Source: Alphaproteobacteria bacterium (lineage in GTDB: Bacteria > Pseudomonadota > Alphaproteobacteria > Thalassobaculales > Thalassobaculaceae). Taken from it: a stretch of 64,000 bases of DNA. Positions 8,657-16,034 of the stretch are shown here, piece by piece. The notes under the pieces were generated by a model, which ran no database searches, was not told where the DNA came from, and saw only the letters and a list, made by a program, of their open reading frames with translations. The stretch spans positions 62,001 through 126,000 of the forward strand of contig JAJEAR010000005.1 of the NCBI GenBank assembly GCA_022822665.1. Reading direction: 5' to 3'. Both the position numbers and the translations under genes were made by a program. How positions within the stretch are numbered: the stretch's first letter is position 1; every line of letters starts with the position of its first letter.

Positions 8657-8890
8657 TCATGTCCGTACGACCTGCCCGAATCTCACCACCGCGGGTTGAT
8701 GCCAGGTGTGCCCAGGGCCCACCTCGGCGATTGTGCGCTGCAGCACCCGGAAGGGAGGCAACGCCGGGCCATGGCGGCCGGACAGGTCCGCCACCGGCAG
8801 GAGTGGTTCGGTTTCGACCCGGACCCCGGACCGCCGGGCATTTGCCACGGTCTCGCGCGGTGCGGACCCCGCGTGCAGGGGGACTCCCAT
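8657..8890 (-). CDS. small hypothetical ORF directly after cysS
   Basis: A 77-codon frame starts with ATG immediately after the cysS stop (TAG then ATG, no gap), which would allow translational coupling. The predicted protein has no motif I recognise; it is proline- and arginine-rich with one hydrophobic stretch (PLLPVADLSG). It could equally be a chance frame in GC-rich DNA. About 80 bp separate its stop from the carbonic anhydrase gene. The 316-bp gap between cysS and that gene holds nothing else that I can see. Confidence 0.25.
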   Translation of the reverse strand: MGVPLHAGSAPRETVANARRSGVRVETEPLLPVADLSGRHGPALPPFRVLQRTIAEVGPGHTWHQPAVVRFGQVVRT

Positions 8891-10273
8891 CTAACCGGTC
8901 CTGCGCCAGGCCGAACCGTCGGCGCGATCCTCGACGGTAATGCCGAGCGAAGCGAGCTCGGCACGGATTCGATCCGCAGTAGCGTAGTCTCGTGCTGATC
9001 GAGCGACCGACCGTGCCTCGACCAGGCGCTCGATCCGTGCCGTGCCTGCGTCTTCTCCCGCGGTCTGTCCGAACCAGCCCGCTGGCTCCTCCTGCAACAG
9101 GCCCAGCAGGCCGCCGGCGTCGCGCAAGGCCGCCTTGTAGGCGGCACGGTCCGCCTCGTTTGTCGCCTGGCGTGCCGCCTTCGCTATTCGGAAGAGTTCA
9201 GCGATCGCTCCGGGGAAGTTCAGATCGTCCTCGAGGGCCGCCTCGAAACCGTCGAGCAGGCCGGACGGGCGGGCGGGGTCTGGAGCGTCGCCGAGAGCGC
9301 GAAGCGTTCCATACAGACGATCGAGACCGCGCTTCGCCCGGGCGAGTCCGTTAGCACTCCAGTCGAGCGGCTGGCGATAGTGCGCGCCAAGAAGCGCGAA
9401 GCGAATGGCCTCGCCCGGCGCTTCCGCGAGGAGATCACGAACGAGAAGCACGTTGCCGAGCGACTTCGACATTTTCCGTCCCTCGACGGTGACGAAGCCG
9501 TTGTGGACCCAGTGGCGGCAATAGAGCTCTCCGTCATGGGCGCAGGTGCCCTGGGCGATCTCGTTCTCGTGGTGAGGGAAGATCAGGTCCTGGCCGCCTC
9601 CGTGGATATCGATCGTTGCACCGAGACCCTGCTCGATCATGGCCGAGCACTCGATATGCCAACCGGGTCGCCCGCGGCCCCACGGGCTCTCCCAGCCCGG
9701 CAGGTCCGGTGTCGAGGGCTTCCAGAGGACGAAGTCGGCCGGGTCTCGCTTGTAGGGCGCGACCTCGACCCTGGCGCCAGCGATCATCTCGTCACGATTG
9801 CGACCGGACAGGGCTCCGTAGGCCGAATACGAGGGCACGTGGAACAGGACATGCCCCTCGTCCGCATAGGCATGACCCCGCGCGATCAACCGTTCCACCA
9901 TGTCGATGATCTCGGGAATGTGTTCCGTCACGCGCGGTTCAAGATCCGGCGTCAGGACTCCGAGCGCGGCCATGTCGGCAGTGTAGGCCTCGATATAGCG
10001 TTCCGTGATGGTTGAGATCGGCTCGCCGGCCTCCTTCGCAGCGGCGTTGATCTTGTCGTCGACATCCGTGTAGTTGCGCGCGTAGACGACACTCCCGTAG
10101 CGCCGCTTCAACAGGCGATAGAGAACATCGAACACGACCGCCGGGCGGGCATTGCCGATGTGGGCGAAGTTGTAGACGGTTGGCCCGCAGACATACATCG
10201 TGACGTGATCGGGGCTCGCCGGAGAGAAAGGCTCTTTCGTCCGGGTGAGCGTGTTGACGAGGCGCAACGTCAT
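8891..10273 (-). CDS. cysS: cysteinyl-tRNA synthetase
   Basis: Charges tRNA-Cys. The 460-residue class I synthetase shows the zinc ligand Cys29 in [10 protein letters not shown], the HIGN signature at 38-41, the second zinc motif (WHIECSAM and [14 protein letters not shown]), and an intact KMSKS loop ([10 protein letters not shown]). Length and domain order are normal. The ATG overlaps the stop of the upstream CobW-like ORF by 4 nt (ATGA), so cysS is apparently co-translated with the zur transcript. That is notable because CysRS itself needs zinc. Confidence 0.97.
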   Translation of the reverse strand: MTLRLVNTLTRTKEPFSPASPDHVTMYVCGPTVYNFAHIGNARPAVVFDVLYRLLKRRYGSVVYARNYTDVDDKINAAAKEAGEPISTITERYIEAYTADMAALGVLTPDLEPRVTEHIPEIIDMVERLIARGHAYADEGHVLFHVPSYSAYGALSGRNRDEMIAGARVEVAPYKRDPADFVLWKPSTPDLPGWESPWGRGRPGWHIECSAMIEQGLGATIDIHGGGQDLIFPHHENEIAQGTCAHDGELYCRHWVHNGFVTVEGRKMSKSLGNVLLVRDLLAEAPGEAIRFALLGAHYRQPLDWSANGLARAKRGLDRLYGTLRALGDAPDPARPSGLLDGFEAALEDDLNFPGAIAELFRIAKAARQATNEADRAAYKAALRDAGGLLGLLQEEPAGWFGQTAGEDAGTARIERLVEARSVARSARDYATADRIRAELASLGITVEDRADGSAWRRTG

Positions 10274-10533
10274 TCCTGCACCTCGAACATGGCGAGGTCG
10301 CCCCGGGCGGTGCAGCGGAGGCAGTCGCCCGACATCTCGATGACGACGTCATCCCTGCAGTGCGTCACCAGGTCGTGGGCGACGCCGAACTCGTTGCTGA
10401 GCACGAATGTCCGGCTCAGCGCGGGTTGCCGGATCGGATGGTCGAGCATGGTTGTCATGGCGTTTCCAGGGACGCCGGTCAGTACCGCGACCGGCAGACG
10501 CTGCGATGATGCTTCGAGATCCCCGCTTTCCAC
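10270..10533 (-). CDS. degenerate, truncated CobW/COG0523-like ORF
   Basis: The 87-residue frame (GTG start with an AGAGGGGG ribosome site) aligns by eye to the first part of COG0523 GTPases. [17 protein letters not shown] corresponds to the Walker A region GFLGxGKTT but has lost the Gly-Lys. NEFG is kept. [12 protein letters not shown] corresponds to the metal motif GCxCCTVRGDL but with CxRC instead of CxCC. The GTPase core beyond this is absent. It is therefore either a decaying remnant or a small non-GTPase derivative. Its frame is open and ribosome-accessible, it lies 19 bp after zur, and it overlaps cysS by 4 nt, which argues that translation is maintained. Confidence 0.65.
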   Translation of the reverse strand: MESGDLEASSQRLPVAVLTGVPGNAMTTMLDHPIRQPALSRTFVLSNEFGVAHDLVTHCRDDVVIEMSGDCLRCTARGDLAMFEVQE

Positions 10534-10552
10534 GGTGCCCCCTCTTGTCCGG

Positions 10553-11071
10553 TCAGGCCGCGCCGGCCGCGATGCAGGTCGCGCAGGTGCCCTCCACCTC
10601 GACCACGCGCCGCGTCACGCGGTACCCGAGGACGGCGGCGTTCTCGGCAATCAGTTGCTCGACCCGCAAATCCTCCAGTTCGGCCGACGCCCCGCAATTG
10701 CTGCAAATGAAGAACAGGCAGTCATGCCGGCGCTCCGGATGCGCACAGGGGACGTAGGCGCTCCGGCTCTCGATCTTCGAGACGAGCCCCTGGGACATCA
10801 GGAACTCGAGCGCCCGGTAGACGGTGGGCGGCCCGACCGGTCGGGAACTCCGAAGCCTGAGGGCTTCGATCAGTTCATAGGCACCCGTCGGGCGACCACT
10901 CTCCCAGAGCAGTTCCAGTACCTGGCGCCGCAGTTCCGTAAGCTGCACCCCGCGTGCGCTGCACAGGGACATCGCCAGCGCAACCCGTTCAGCCGGTGCA
11001 TGCTGTCCGCGGCAGTCGGGATCGGTACAGGGCTGGGGTTGGACCGACAGGGGCAGCATGGCCTTATCCAT
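10553..11071 (-). CDS. zur: Fur-family zinc uptake regulator
   Basis: A 172-residue Fur-family repressor with the Zur pattern. The N-terminal winged helix is visible in LTELRRQVLELLWESGRPTG and PPTVYRALEFLMSQGLV. The C-terminal dimerisation domain has the structural-zinc cysteines FFICSNCGASAELEDL and a second pair GTCATCIA. An N-terminal CTDPDCRGQH extension adds a Cys/His cluster. Zur binds DNA when loaded with zinc and represses zinc-starvation genes. The start at 11071 lies 16 bp from a perfect 18-bp Zur-type palindrome, so autoregulation is likely. Downstream are the CobW-like ORF and cysS. The neighbouring divergent genes are classic Zur targets, which supports Zur over Fur. Confidence 0.88.
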   Translation of the reverse strand: MDKAMLPLSVQPQPCTDPDCRGQHAPAERVALAMSLCSARGVQLTELRRQVLELLWESGRPTGAYELIEALRLRSSRPVGPPTVYRALEFLMSQGLVSKIESRSAYVPCAHPERRHDCLFFICSNCGASAELEDLRVEQLIAENAAVLGYRVTRRVVEVEGTCATCIAAGAA

Positions 11072-11087
11072 TCTTGCGTTGAAGCAA

Positions 11088-11105
11088 GTAATGTTATAAC
11101 ATTAC
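11088..11105. promoter_or_regulatory. Zur-type operator palindrome
   Basis: GTAATGTTATAACATTAC is a perfect 18-bp palindrome in the 98-bp gap between zur (minus) and the zinc-starvation genes (plus). AT-rich NNNATGTTATAACATNNN palindromes are the known form of alphaproteobacterial Zur boxes. A single site could repress both directions when zinc is replete. Confidence 0.85.
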
Positions 11106-11169
11106 GTCTCTTTACAACAAGAGCCAAGCGTTCCTGAACGCCGGGCGTGGCCGCGGGAGAGGATCCGAC

Positions 11170-11397
11170 ATGGACACGGCGGTGATCGGAATCCAGCCTG
11201 CGGAATCGGTGTTCGCCAACCCGGGCGGACGCCGACGGTCCAGCCGGCCGGAGGCGGAAGAGGCGGTGAGGACGTTGATCGAATGGACGGGCGACGACCC
11301 CCGACCGCGAAGTCCATGCGGGTACGTCCGGGCGCGCGGTGCGGGCTGTGAGGAGTTTTTCGCCATGATCGGAAGCCCCCGGGAGTGGGTCCCATGA
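11170..11397 (+). pseudogene. GTP cyclohydrolase I (folE1) N-terminal remnant with frameshifts
   Basis: The 75-codon frame contains EAEEAVRTLIEWTGDDP, the N-terminal helix of GTP cyclohydrolase I, and later CEEFFAMIG, matching the YEEFFxGY stretch. Between them the frame reads unrelated residues, but the +1 frame there gives DREVHAGTSGRAVRA, resembling DREGLLDTPxRVVRA. This indicates two compensating indels. The catalytic C-terminal ~120 residues are missing. It has a good ribosome site (GGGAGAGG) and its TGA overlaps the hisI ATG, so the remnant may persist as a coupled leader peptide. FolE paralogues are known members of zinc-starvation loci. Confidence 0.6.
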
Positions 11398-11888
11398 CTC
11401 TTGACAAGTCCATTCCGGCAGCCTTCGCCGCCCGGTCGACGGTCGAGCAGGTCGAGGAAGGCCTCGCCCTGGCGCCCAGGTTCGACGCCGACGGGCTGAT
11501 TCCCTGCATCACGACCGACACCAGCACGGGCGAAGTGTTGATGCTGGGCTACATGAACGGCGAGGCCATGCAGCGAACGATCGCGACCGGCGAAGCGCAC
11601 TACTGGAGCCGAAGCCGCCAGTGCCTCTGGCACAAGGGCGCAACCAGTGGTCTCGTCCAGGAGGTTGTCGAGATGCGAATCGACGACGACCAGGACGCCG
11701 TCTGGCTGCGTGTCCGGATTGGTGGTTCGGGTGCCAGTTGTCACGTCGGATACCGTTCCTGCTTCTATCGGTCGGTTGAACTCGGCGGCCCTCCCGGCAA
11801 ACCTGCCCGGCTCGTGTTCACGGAGTCGCAGAAGTCCTTTGATCCCGAGGCCGTCTATGGCGACGCGCCGAACCCGACGCAGCTTTGA
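11394..11888 (+). CDS. hisI: phosphoribosyl-AMP cyclohydrolase, zinc-regulon paralogue
   Basis: HisI opens the purine ring of phosphoribosyl-AMP in histidine synthesis. The 164-residue protein shows [27 protein letters not shown] and the metal-binding [12 protein letters not shown], all expected for an active enzyme. The ATG at 11394 overlaps the TGA of the folE1 remnant and has GGGAG upstream; an in-frame ATG at 11385 is less well placed. Its position under the Zur box, not in a his operon, suggests a second copy induced when zinc is scarce to back up the zinc-dependent housekeeping HisI. Confidence 0.92.
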   Translation: MTLDKSIPAAFAARSTVEQVEEGLALAPRFDADGLIPCITTDTSTGEVLMLGYMNGEAMQRTIATGEAHYWSRSRQCLWHKGATSGLVQEVVEMRIDDDQDAVWLRVRIGGSGASCHVGYRSCFYRSVELGGPPGKPARLVFTESQKSFDPEAVYGDAPNPTQL

Positions 11889-11908
11889 GGGGCGGTGAGG
11901 GACCTCTC

Positions 11909-12082
11909 ATGCGTCCGGCTCCAGGTCTGACCGAACCCGTCGATGACGCCCCGGGCGTCGAACTGCCGCCTCGCTTCGCGGAAGCGCCGGAACGAGTGCG
12001 CGCAGCAATGGCGCGTCGCGACAGGCCCGGCATTCCCGGCAATACGCCGCTAGCCGCGCTGATGACGGAGTGCGGGAAATGA
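11909..12082 (+). CDS. small hypothetical ORF in the zinc-starvation operon
   Basis: A 57-codon frame (MRPAPGLTEPVDDAPG and onwards) starts 20 nt after hisI with a GGTGAGGGA ribosome site. Its stop overlaps the ATG of the next ORF as ATGA, the coupling seen elsewhere in this operon. I do not recognise the protein. It is hydrophilic, with a central basic/acidic helix (RFAEAPERVRAAMARRDR). It could be real or the eroded 5' part of a larger gene continued by the next ORF. Confidence 0.35.
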   Translation: MRPAPGLTEPVDDAPGVELPPRFAEAPERVRAAMARRDRPGIPGNTPLAALMTECGK

Positions 12083-12456
12083 AGGCCGCACATGTCCTTG
12101 CCACCGACATGGCTTCGACGTTCAAGCGTGCCGCCACGATCCTTCCGCATCCGGAGGATGGCTCGCACGGGGCACGCGCCGCCGGCATGTTCTTCCTCGA
12201 TGACACCCTGTTCCGCCTGCGTAAGGTCGACCCGGTCGGCGAGCGCGTGGCCAGGGTCTCCGGGGACCGGAACATCCTGCTCGTGATCCGTGACCCATGC
12301 GCCGTGCGCCGCACTGTGGCCGACGGCACCCTCGAGCGGCGCGCCGGGTGTGATGTCCCGCCGACGGGTATGGTCGCCGGGGTGCAGGCCGGCTGCTTTC
12401 CCCGGCCCTTCGCGGCGCTGGCATCCAACGCCCCCGACTTCGCAACCACGCTCTGA
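12079..12456 (+). CDS. unrecognised ORF in the zinc-starvation operon
   Basis: A 125-residue frame begins MKAAHVLATDMASTFKRAAT. No family is recognised. It has no signal peptide or membrane segment, three cysteines and several histidines but no obvious zinc motif. The start overlaps the previous stop (ATGA) and the end is 9 nt before zigA, so it sits tightly within the operon. Codon use looks like its neighbours. It may be an uncharacterised zinc-homeostasis protein or a decayed gene. Confidence 0.4.
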   Translation: MKAAHVLATDMASTFKRAATILPHPEDGSHGARAAGMFFLDDTLFRLRKVDPVGERVARVSGDRNILLVIRDPCAVRRTVADGTLERRAGCDVPPTGMVAGVQAGCFPRPFAALASNAPDFATTL

Positions 12457-12465
12457 AGACGTGCC

Positions 12466-13695
12466 ATGACCCAGACCCTGGAACGACCGAACCTGCCCGT
12501 CACCGTACTTTCCGGCTTCCTCGGCGCCGGCAAGACCACGCTGATGAACCACATCCTCAACAACCGCGAAGGCACGCGCGTCGCGGTCATTGTCAATGAC
12601 ATGAGCGAGGTCAACATCGACGCCGACCTGCTTCGGAACGGCGGGGCCGACCTGAGCCGCACCGAAGAAACGCTTGTCGAAATGACCAATGGCTGCATCT
12701 GCTGCACCTTGCGCGATGACCTTCTCACGGAGGTGCGACGGCTCGCGCTGGATGGCCGGTTCGACTACCTTCTCATCGAATCGACCGGCATTTCGGAGCC
12801 GCTGCCCGTGGCGGCTACCTTCAACTTCCGCACGGAAGAGGGCGAGAGCCTGGAGGACGTCTCGCGCCTCGATACGATGGTGACCGTGGTCGATGCGGCG
12901 AACCTCCTGCGCGACTACGCCTCGACCGATTTCCTCAAGGACCGTGGGGAGGCGCTGGGCGAGGAGGATACCCGCGCGCTGGTCAACCTGCTTGTCGACC
13001 AGATCGAGTTCGCCGATGTCATCATTCTGAACAAGATCGACGCGGCAACACCCGAACAGCTCGACGCCGCGCGCAAGATCATCCGCTCGCTCAATCCCGA
13101 TGCGGAACTCATCGAAACGATCATGTCGCGCGTGCCGCTGGACAAGGTCCTGAACACCGGGCGGTTCGACCACGCCAAGGCCCGGGAACATCCCCTCTGG
13201 TTCAAGGAGCTGTACGGTTTTGCGGAGCACAAGCCGGAAACGGAAGAATACGGCGTGCACAGCTTCGTGTACCGGGAGCGCCGCCCGTTCCATCCGGAAA
13301 AACTCCACGCCTTCATCAATTCCTCCTGGCCGGGAGTCATTCGCTCCAAGGGGTATTTCTGGCTGGCCACCCGCCCGGAATGGGTCGGCGAGCTGAGCCA
13401 GGCCGGCGCCCTTGTGCGTCACGGGGCCATTGGATTCTGGTGGGCAAACGTTCCGAAGGAGCGGTGGCCCGATCACCCGGAATGGCGCCAGTACATGGCC
13501 AGTTCCTGGGATGGCGTCTACGGAGACCGCCGCCAGGAAATCGTCTTCATCGGCACCGATATGGACGAGGCCCTGATCCGTCGCCGCCTCGACGCCTGCC
13601 TCGTCGGCGACGCCGATGCCGAAGCCATGCAGCCCGCTGCCTGGAAAATGCTGAAGGACCCGTTCCCGGCCTGGAACCGGGGTGACCCGTCGTGA
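12466..13695 (+). CDS. zigA: COG0523 zinc metallochaperone GTPase (ZigA type)
   Basis: A 409-residue G3E GTPase. Walker A is GFLGAGKTT (17-25), the metal-binding CxCC is [12 protein letters not shown] (Cys77, 79, 80), and the base-specificity motif is NKID near residue 192. The C-terminal CobW domain with [15 protein letters not shown] and FIGTDMDE is complete. ZigA-type members are Zur-regulated and deliver zinc to essential enzymes during starvation. The position downstream of a Zur box, hisI and a folE remnant fits this. It overlaps the DUF1826 gene by 4 nt (GTGA). Confidence 0.92.
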   Translation: MTQTLERPNLPVTVLSGFLGAGKTTLMNHILNNREGTRVAVIVNDMSEVNIDADLLRNGGADLSRTEETLVEMTNGCICCTLRDDLLTEVRRLALDGRFDYLLIESTGISEPLPVAATFNFRTEEGESLEDVSRLDTMVTVVDAANLLRDYASTDFLKDRGEALGEEDTRALVNLLVDQIEFADVIILNKIDAATPEQLDAARKIIRSLNPDAELIETIMSRVPLDKVLNTGRFDHAKAREHPLWFKELYGFAEHKPETEEYGVHSFVYRERRPFHPEKLHAFINSSWPGVIRSKGYFWLATRPEWVGELSQAGALVRHGAIGFWWANVPKERWPDHPEWRQYMASSWDGVYGDRRQEIVFIGTDMDEALIRRRLDACLVGDADAEAMQPAAWKMLKDPFPAWNRGDPS

Positions 13696-14405
13696 CCGGT
13701 CCGTCGGTATCCGTGGAAGGCGGTCTCGCCGGCACGCCAGCCACGTTGGGGGCGGGCATCGGGACCTGCCATGCGCTGGAAGACCTCGCCGCCATCAGCA
13801 ACCCCGGTATGCACCTCGTGATCTGGCGCCGCACGCTCCCCCTGTGCCTGCAGACCTGGCTCGAACGAATGGACGCGTCGTGTCTTCCCCACATACGGGT
13901 TCTTGTCCGCCCGGGCGACCTTCGACGGGCGGTGGAACCGCATTTCGATGACTGCGGCATGCCTCCGGGAGATATGCGGGACCTGCTGCTCGGGGATGTC
14001 GATGATCTCGTCTCGGCGTTTGCCGTCATCACCCGGAGTGATCTCGTCGATGTCCGGCTGGAACATGTCAGCCACGATTCCTGCTGGAAGTTCCACCGTG
14101 ACTGGGTCGAGGCGCGCATCCTGACGACCTACCGCGGTCCCGGCACCGAGTGGGTCCAGCCGATCCACGCCGAGCGGGCACTGCACTCACAGAAGCGGTT
14201 CACTGGACCGGTGGAGCACCTCCGGAACAACGACGTGGCGATTTTCAGGGGCAGTTCCGCCGCACCGGGTAGCGGTATCGTGCACCGCTCGCCGCCGATC
14301 GCGGGCACTGGCTGCACGCGACTGCTGCTTTGCCTCAACGCGCCGTCGCCCGCGTCTCCCGAGCCGTGGCCGGGAGGCGTTGAACACGAGACCCTGCTGT
14401 CATGA
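13692..14405 (+). CDS. DUF1826 domain protein
   Basis: The 237-residue protein shows the DUF1826 core: [22 protein letters not shown] near residues 135-156, with a conserved His/Asp pair that could bind metal, and the end [21 protein letters not shown]. The function is not known; the family is repeatedly found beside COG0523 GTPases in zinc-starvation loci. The GTG start overlaps the zigA stop by 4 nt, implying coupled translation and a linked role, for example as a client or partner of ZigA (inference). Confidence 0.85.
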   Translation: MTGPSVSVEGGLAGTPATLGAGIGTCHALEDLAAISNPGMHLVIWRRTLPLCLQTWLERMDASCLPHIRVLVRPGDLRRAVEPHFDDCGMPPGDMRDLLLGDVDDLVSAFAVITRSDLVDVRLEHVSHDSCWKFHRDWVEARILTTYRGPGTEWVQPIHAERALHSQKRFTGPVEHLRNNDVAIFRGSSAAPGSGIVHRSPPIAGTGCTRLLLCLNAPSPASPEPWPGGVEHETLLS

Positions 14406-14413
14406 ATCATGAG

Positions 14414-14432
14414 CTGCCGGCGAATTCGGCAG
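14414..14432 (+). terminator. weak hairpin after the zinc-starvation operon
   Basis: CTGCCG GCGAATT CGGCAG forms a 6-bp perfect stem with a 7-nt loop, starting 9 nt after the DUF1826 stop. There is no T-tract, so intrinsic termination would be weak. Confidence 0.35.
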
Positions 14433-14495
14433 AAACGCGCTGCCGAGCGGATGGCCGGTCGGACACTGCACACCGCGAGCGCCCTGGCGCGGTGC

Positions 14496-14563
14496 TGCGG
14501 AGTGTCGAGCGACAGTCGCATGACCTGAAGGCCGCAGGTTCAGGTCCTGCCCCGCACCCACCA
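14496..14563 (+). pseudogene. initiator tRNA (fMet, CAT) relic with deleted D-arm
   Basis: The 3' half matches the alphaproteobacterial initiator tRNA: CATGACCTGAAGGCCGCAGG, then TTCAGGTCCTGC and CCCGCACCCACCA, corresponding to CAT-AACCTGAAGGTCGCAGGTTCAAATCCTGC. The T-arm GCAGG/CCTGC is perfect and TGCGG (14496-14500) pairs with CCGCA. However, roughly 14 nt of the D-arm are missing, only three of five anticodon-stem pairs remain, and the initiator GGG/CCC stem is lost. It cannot be a functional tRNA. It may mark an old integration or rearrangement point. Confidence 0.6.
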
Positions 14564-14902
14564 CGAGAGGATCGGGCCTGACACGCTCGATCGTCGAACA
14601 GACCGGAAGGCTGCTGCTGACGCCGTGCCGCTCCCGGCCAGAACGGGCCGGCCGCCTGGTGGCGGGAGTTCCCGCGCAGAACACCTCGCGCGCGCTGTCG
14701 CGGCGCCGGATTCGGAGCGGACCCCGGTTGAGGGCGACACCGATGCGTGGCGTGCCGCGCGGGTGCCGGCCCCGGCCCCGCCGGTCGCAAGGCGGCAGCA
14801 GGATTCGGCAACGGGCTTCGGCACTACCCTACTTGATTTCCTTTGCGATAGAATGCGCGTCACCTGAGACCTTCGGCCACGGCTGACACCGGGTTCCCGT
14901 AC
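14564..14902. other. gene-free spacer upstream of pgsA
   Basis: About 340 bp with no supportable gene. TTGATT and TAGAAT elements occur near 14832-14855 but are only 10 bp apart, so I do not call a promoter. The pgsA promoter presumably lies in this stretch. Confidence 0.45.
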
Positions 14903-15499
14903 ATGATGCGCTTGCCCAACATTCTGACCATGTCGCGGATCGCGATCATCCCGGTGCTGGTCGCACTGCTGTGGATCCGCGAACCGGAAACCCAGTGGGC
15001 GGCGACGGTGCTGTACGCGCTCGCATGCCTGACCGACTGGCTCGACGGGTATTTTGCACGCAACTGGAACCAGCAGTCTCTCGTCGGCCGTCTGTTCGAC
15101 CCGATCGCGGACAAGCTGCTGGTCGGCGCCTGCCTGCTGCTGCTGTGCGCCTTCGGCAGCATCGACGGCTGGAGCGTGCTTGCCGCCGTCATCATCCTGC
15201 TGCGCGAGATCCTGGTGTCGGGACTGCGCGAGTACCTCGCCGAGTTCCGCCTGCACCTGCCGGTCAGCCGGCTGGCGAAGTGGAAGACGGCGCTGCAGAT
15301 GACGGCCATCGGCCTGCTGATGCTCGATGATGCCGGCCCCGCCTTCCTGCCCACGACCGAGGCCGGCGAGGTCTGCCTGTGGATGGCGGCATTGCTGACC
15401 CTGTGGACCGGGTACGACTACCTGCGCTCGGGCTTGCTGCACGCCAATGCGCATGATTCGGAAGGCCCGGACAAGGGGTCGGTCCGGTCCGGCGGCTGA
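14903..15499 (+). CDS. pgsA: CDP-diacylglycerol-glycerol-3-phosphate 3-phosphatidyltransferase
   Basis: Makes phosphatidylglycerophosphate, the committed step to phosphatidylglycerol and cardiolipin, in the inner membrane. The 198-residue protein has several hydrophobic segments and the complete CDP-alcohol phosphotransferase signature: Asp48-Gly49, Ala52-Arg53, Gly62, Asp66 and Asp70 within DWLDGYFAR and VGRLFDPIADK. Two consecutive ATG codons (14903, 14906) are possible starts. The molybdopterin gene mobB follows 7 nt later. Confidence 0.95.
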   Translation: MMRLPNILTMSRIAIIPVLVALLWIREPETQWAATVLYALACLTDWLDGYFARNWNQQSLVGRLFDPIADKLLVGACLLLLCAFGSIDGWSVLAAVIILLREILVSGLREYLAEFRLHLPVSRLAKWKTALQMTAIGLLMLDDAGPAFLPTTEAGEVCLWMAALLTLWTGYDYLRSGLLHANAHDSEGPDKGSVRSGG

Positions 15500-15506
15500 A
15501 CCGCGC

Positions 15507-16022
15507 ATGATGGTGCTCGGGGTGGCCGGGTGGAGCGGCGCCGGCAAGACCACCCTGGTCCGCCGCCTGATCCCGCGGCTTGGCGAGCACGGCCTGGCGG
15601 TTTCGACGATCAAGCACGCCCACCATGCCTTCGACGTCGACCAGCCGGGCAGGGATTCCCACACGCACCGCCTCGCCGGCGCCCGACAGGTGCTGGTGTC
15701 CTCGTCGCGGCGCTGGGCACTGATGCACGAGAACAGGGGTGACCCCGAGCCCGGGCTCGCGGAACTGCTCGCCCGTCTCGACCCGGTCGACGTGGTGCTG
15801 GTCGAGGGGTTCAAGCGCGACTCGCACGACAAGCTCGAGGTGTACAGGGAAGCGAACGGCAAGCCGTTGCTGTACCCGGACGATCCGCACGTCTGCGCCA
15901 TTGCCAGTGACGTGCCGCTGCCGCAGTCCGGCCGGCCCGTGTTCAGCCTCGACGACATCGATGCCATCGCCGGTTTCGTGGTCGCTCGCGCACGTGCGTT
16001 CCGGCGGTGCCGGGCCCTGTGA
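15507..16022 (+). CDS. mobB: molybdopterin-guanine dinucleotide biosynthesis adaptor protein B
   Basis: A 171-residue P-loop GTPase with Walker A GWSGAGKTT at residues 8-16 and the conserved IKHAHHAFDVDQPGRDS and LVEGFKRD motifs of MobB. It assists attachment of GMP to molybdopterin. The start at 15507 (ATGATG, second Met at 15510) follows pgsA by 7 nt and begins right before the P-loop; the longer frame overlapping pgsA is not supported by homology. Confidence 0.92.
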   Translation: MMVLGVAGWSGAGKTTLVRRLIPRLGEHGLAVSTIKHAHHAFDVDQPGRDSHTHRLAGARQVLVSSSRRWALMHENRGDPEPGLAELLARLDPVDVVLVEGFKRDSHDKLEVYREANGKPLLYPDDPHVCAIASDVPLPQSGRPVFSLDDIDAIAGFVVARARAFRRCRAL

Positions 16023-16034
16023 TAGACTGCGGCG

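Noticed and set aside
14490..14563. tRNA-Sec, tRNA-Ser or tmRNA 3' end
   Set aside because: The T-arm and the CAT-ACCTGAAGG block fit initiator tRNA; there is no long variable arm or UGA anticodon, and alphaproteobacterial tmRNA is two-piece.
14832..14855. TTGATT/TAGAAT promoter before pgsA
   Set aside because: Spacing is only 10 bp.
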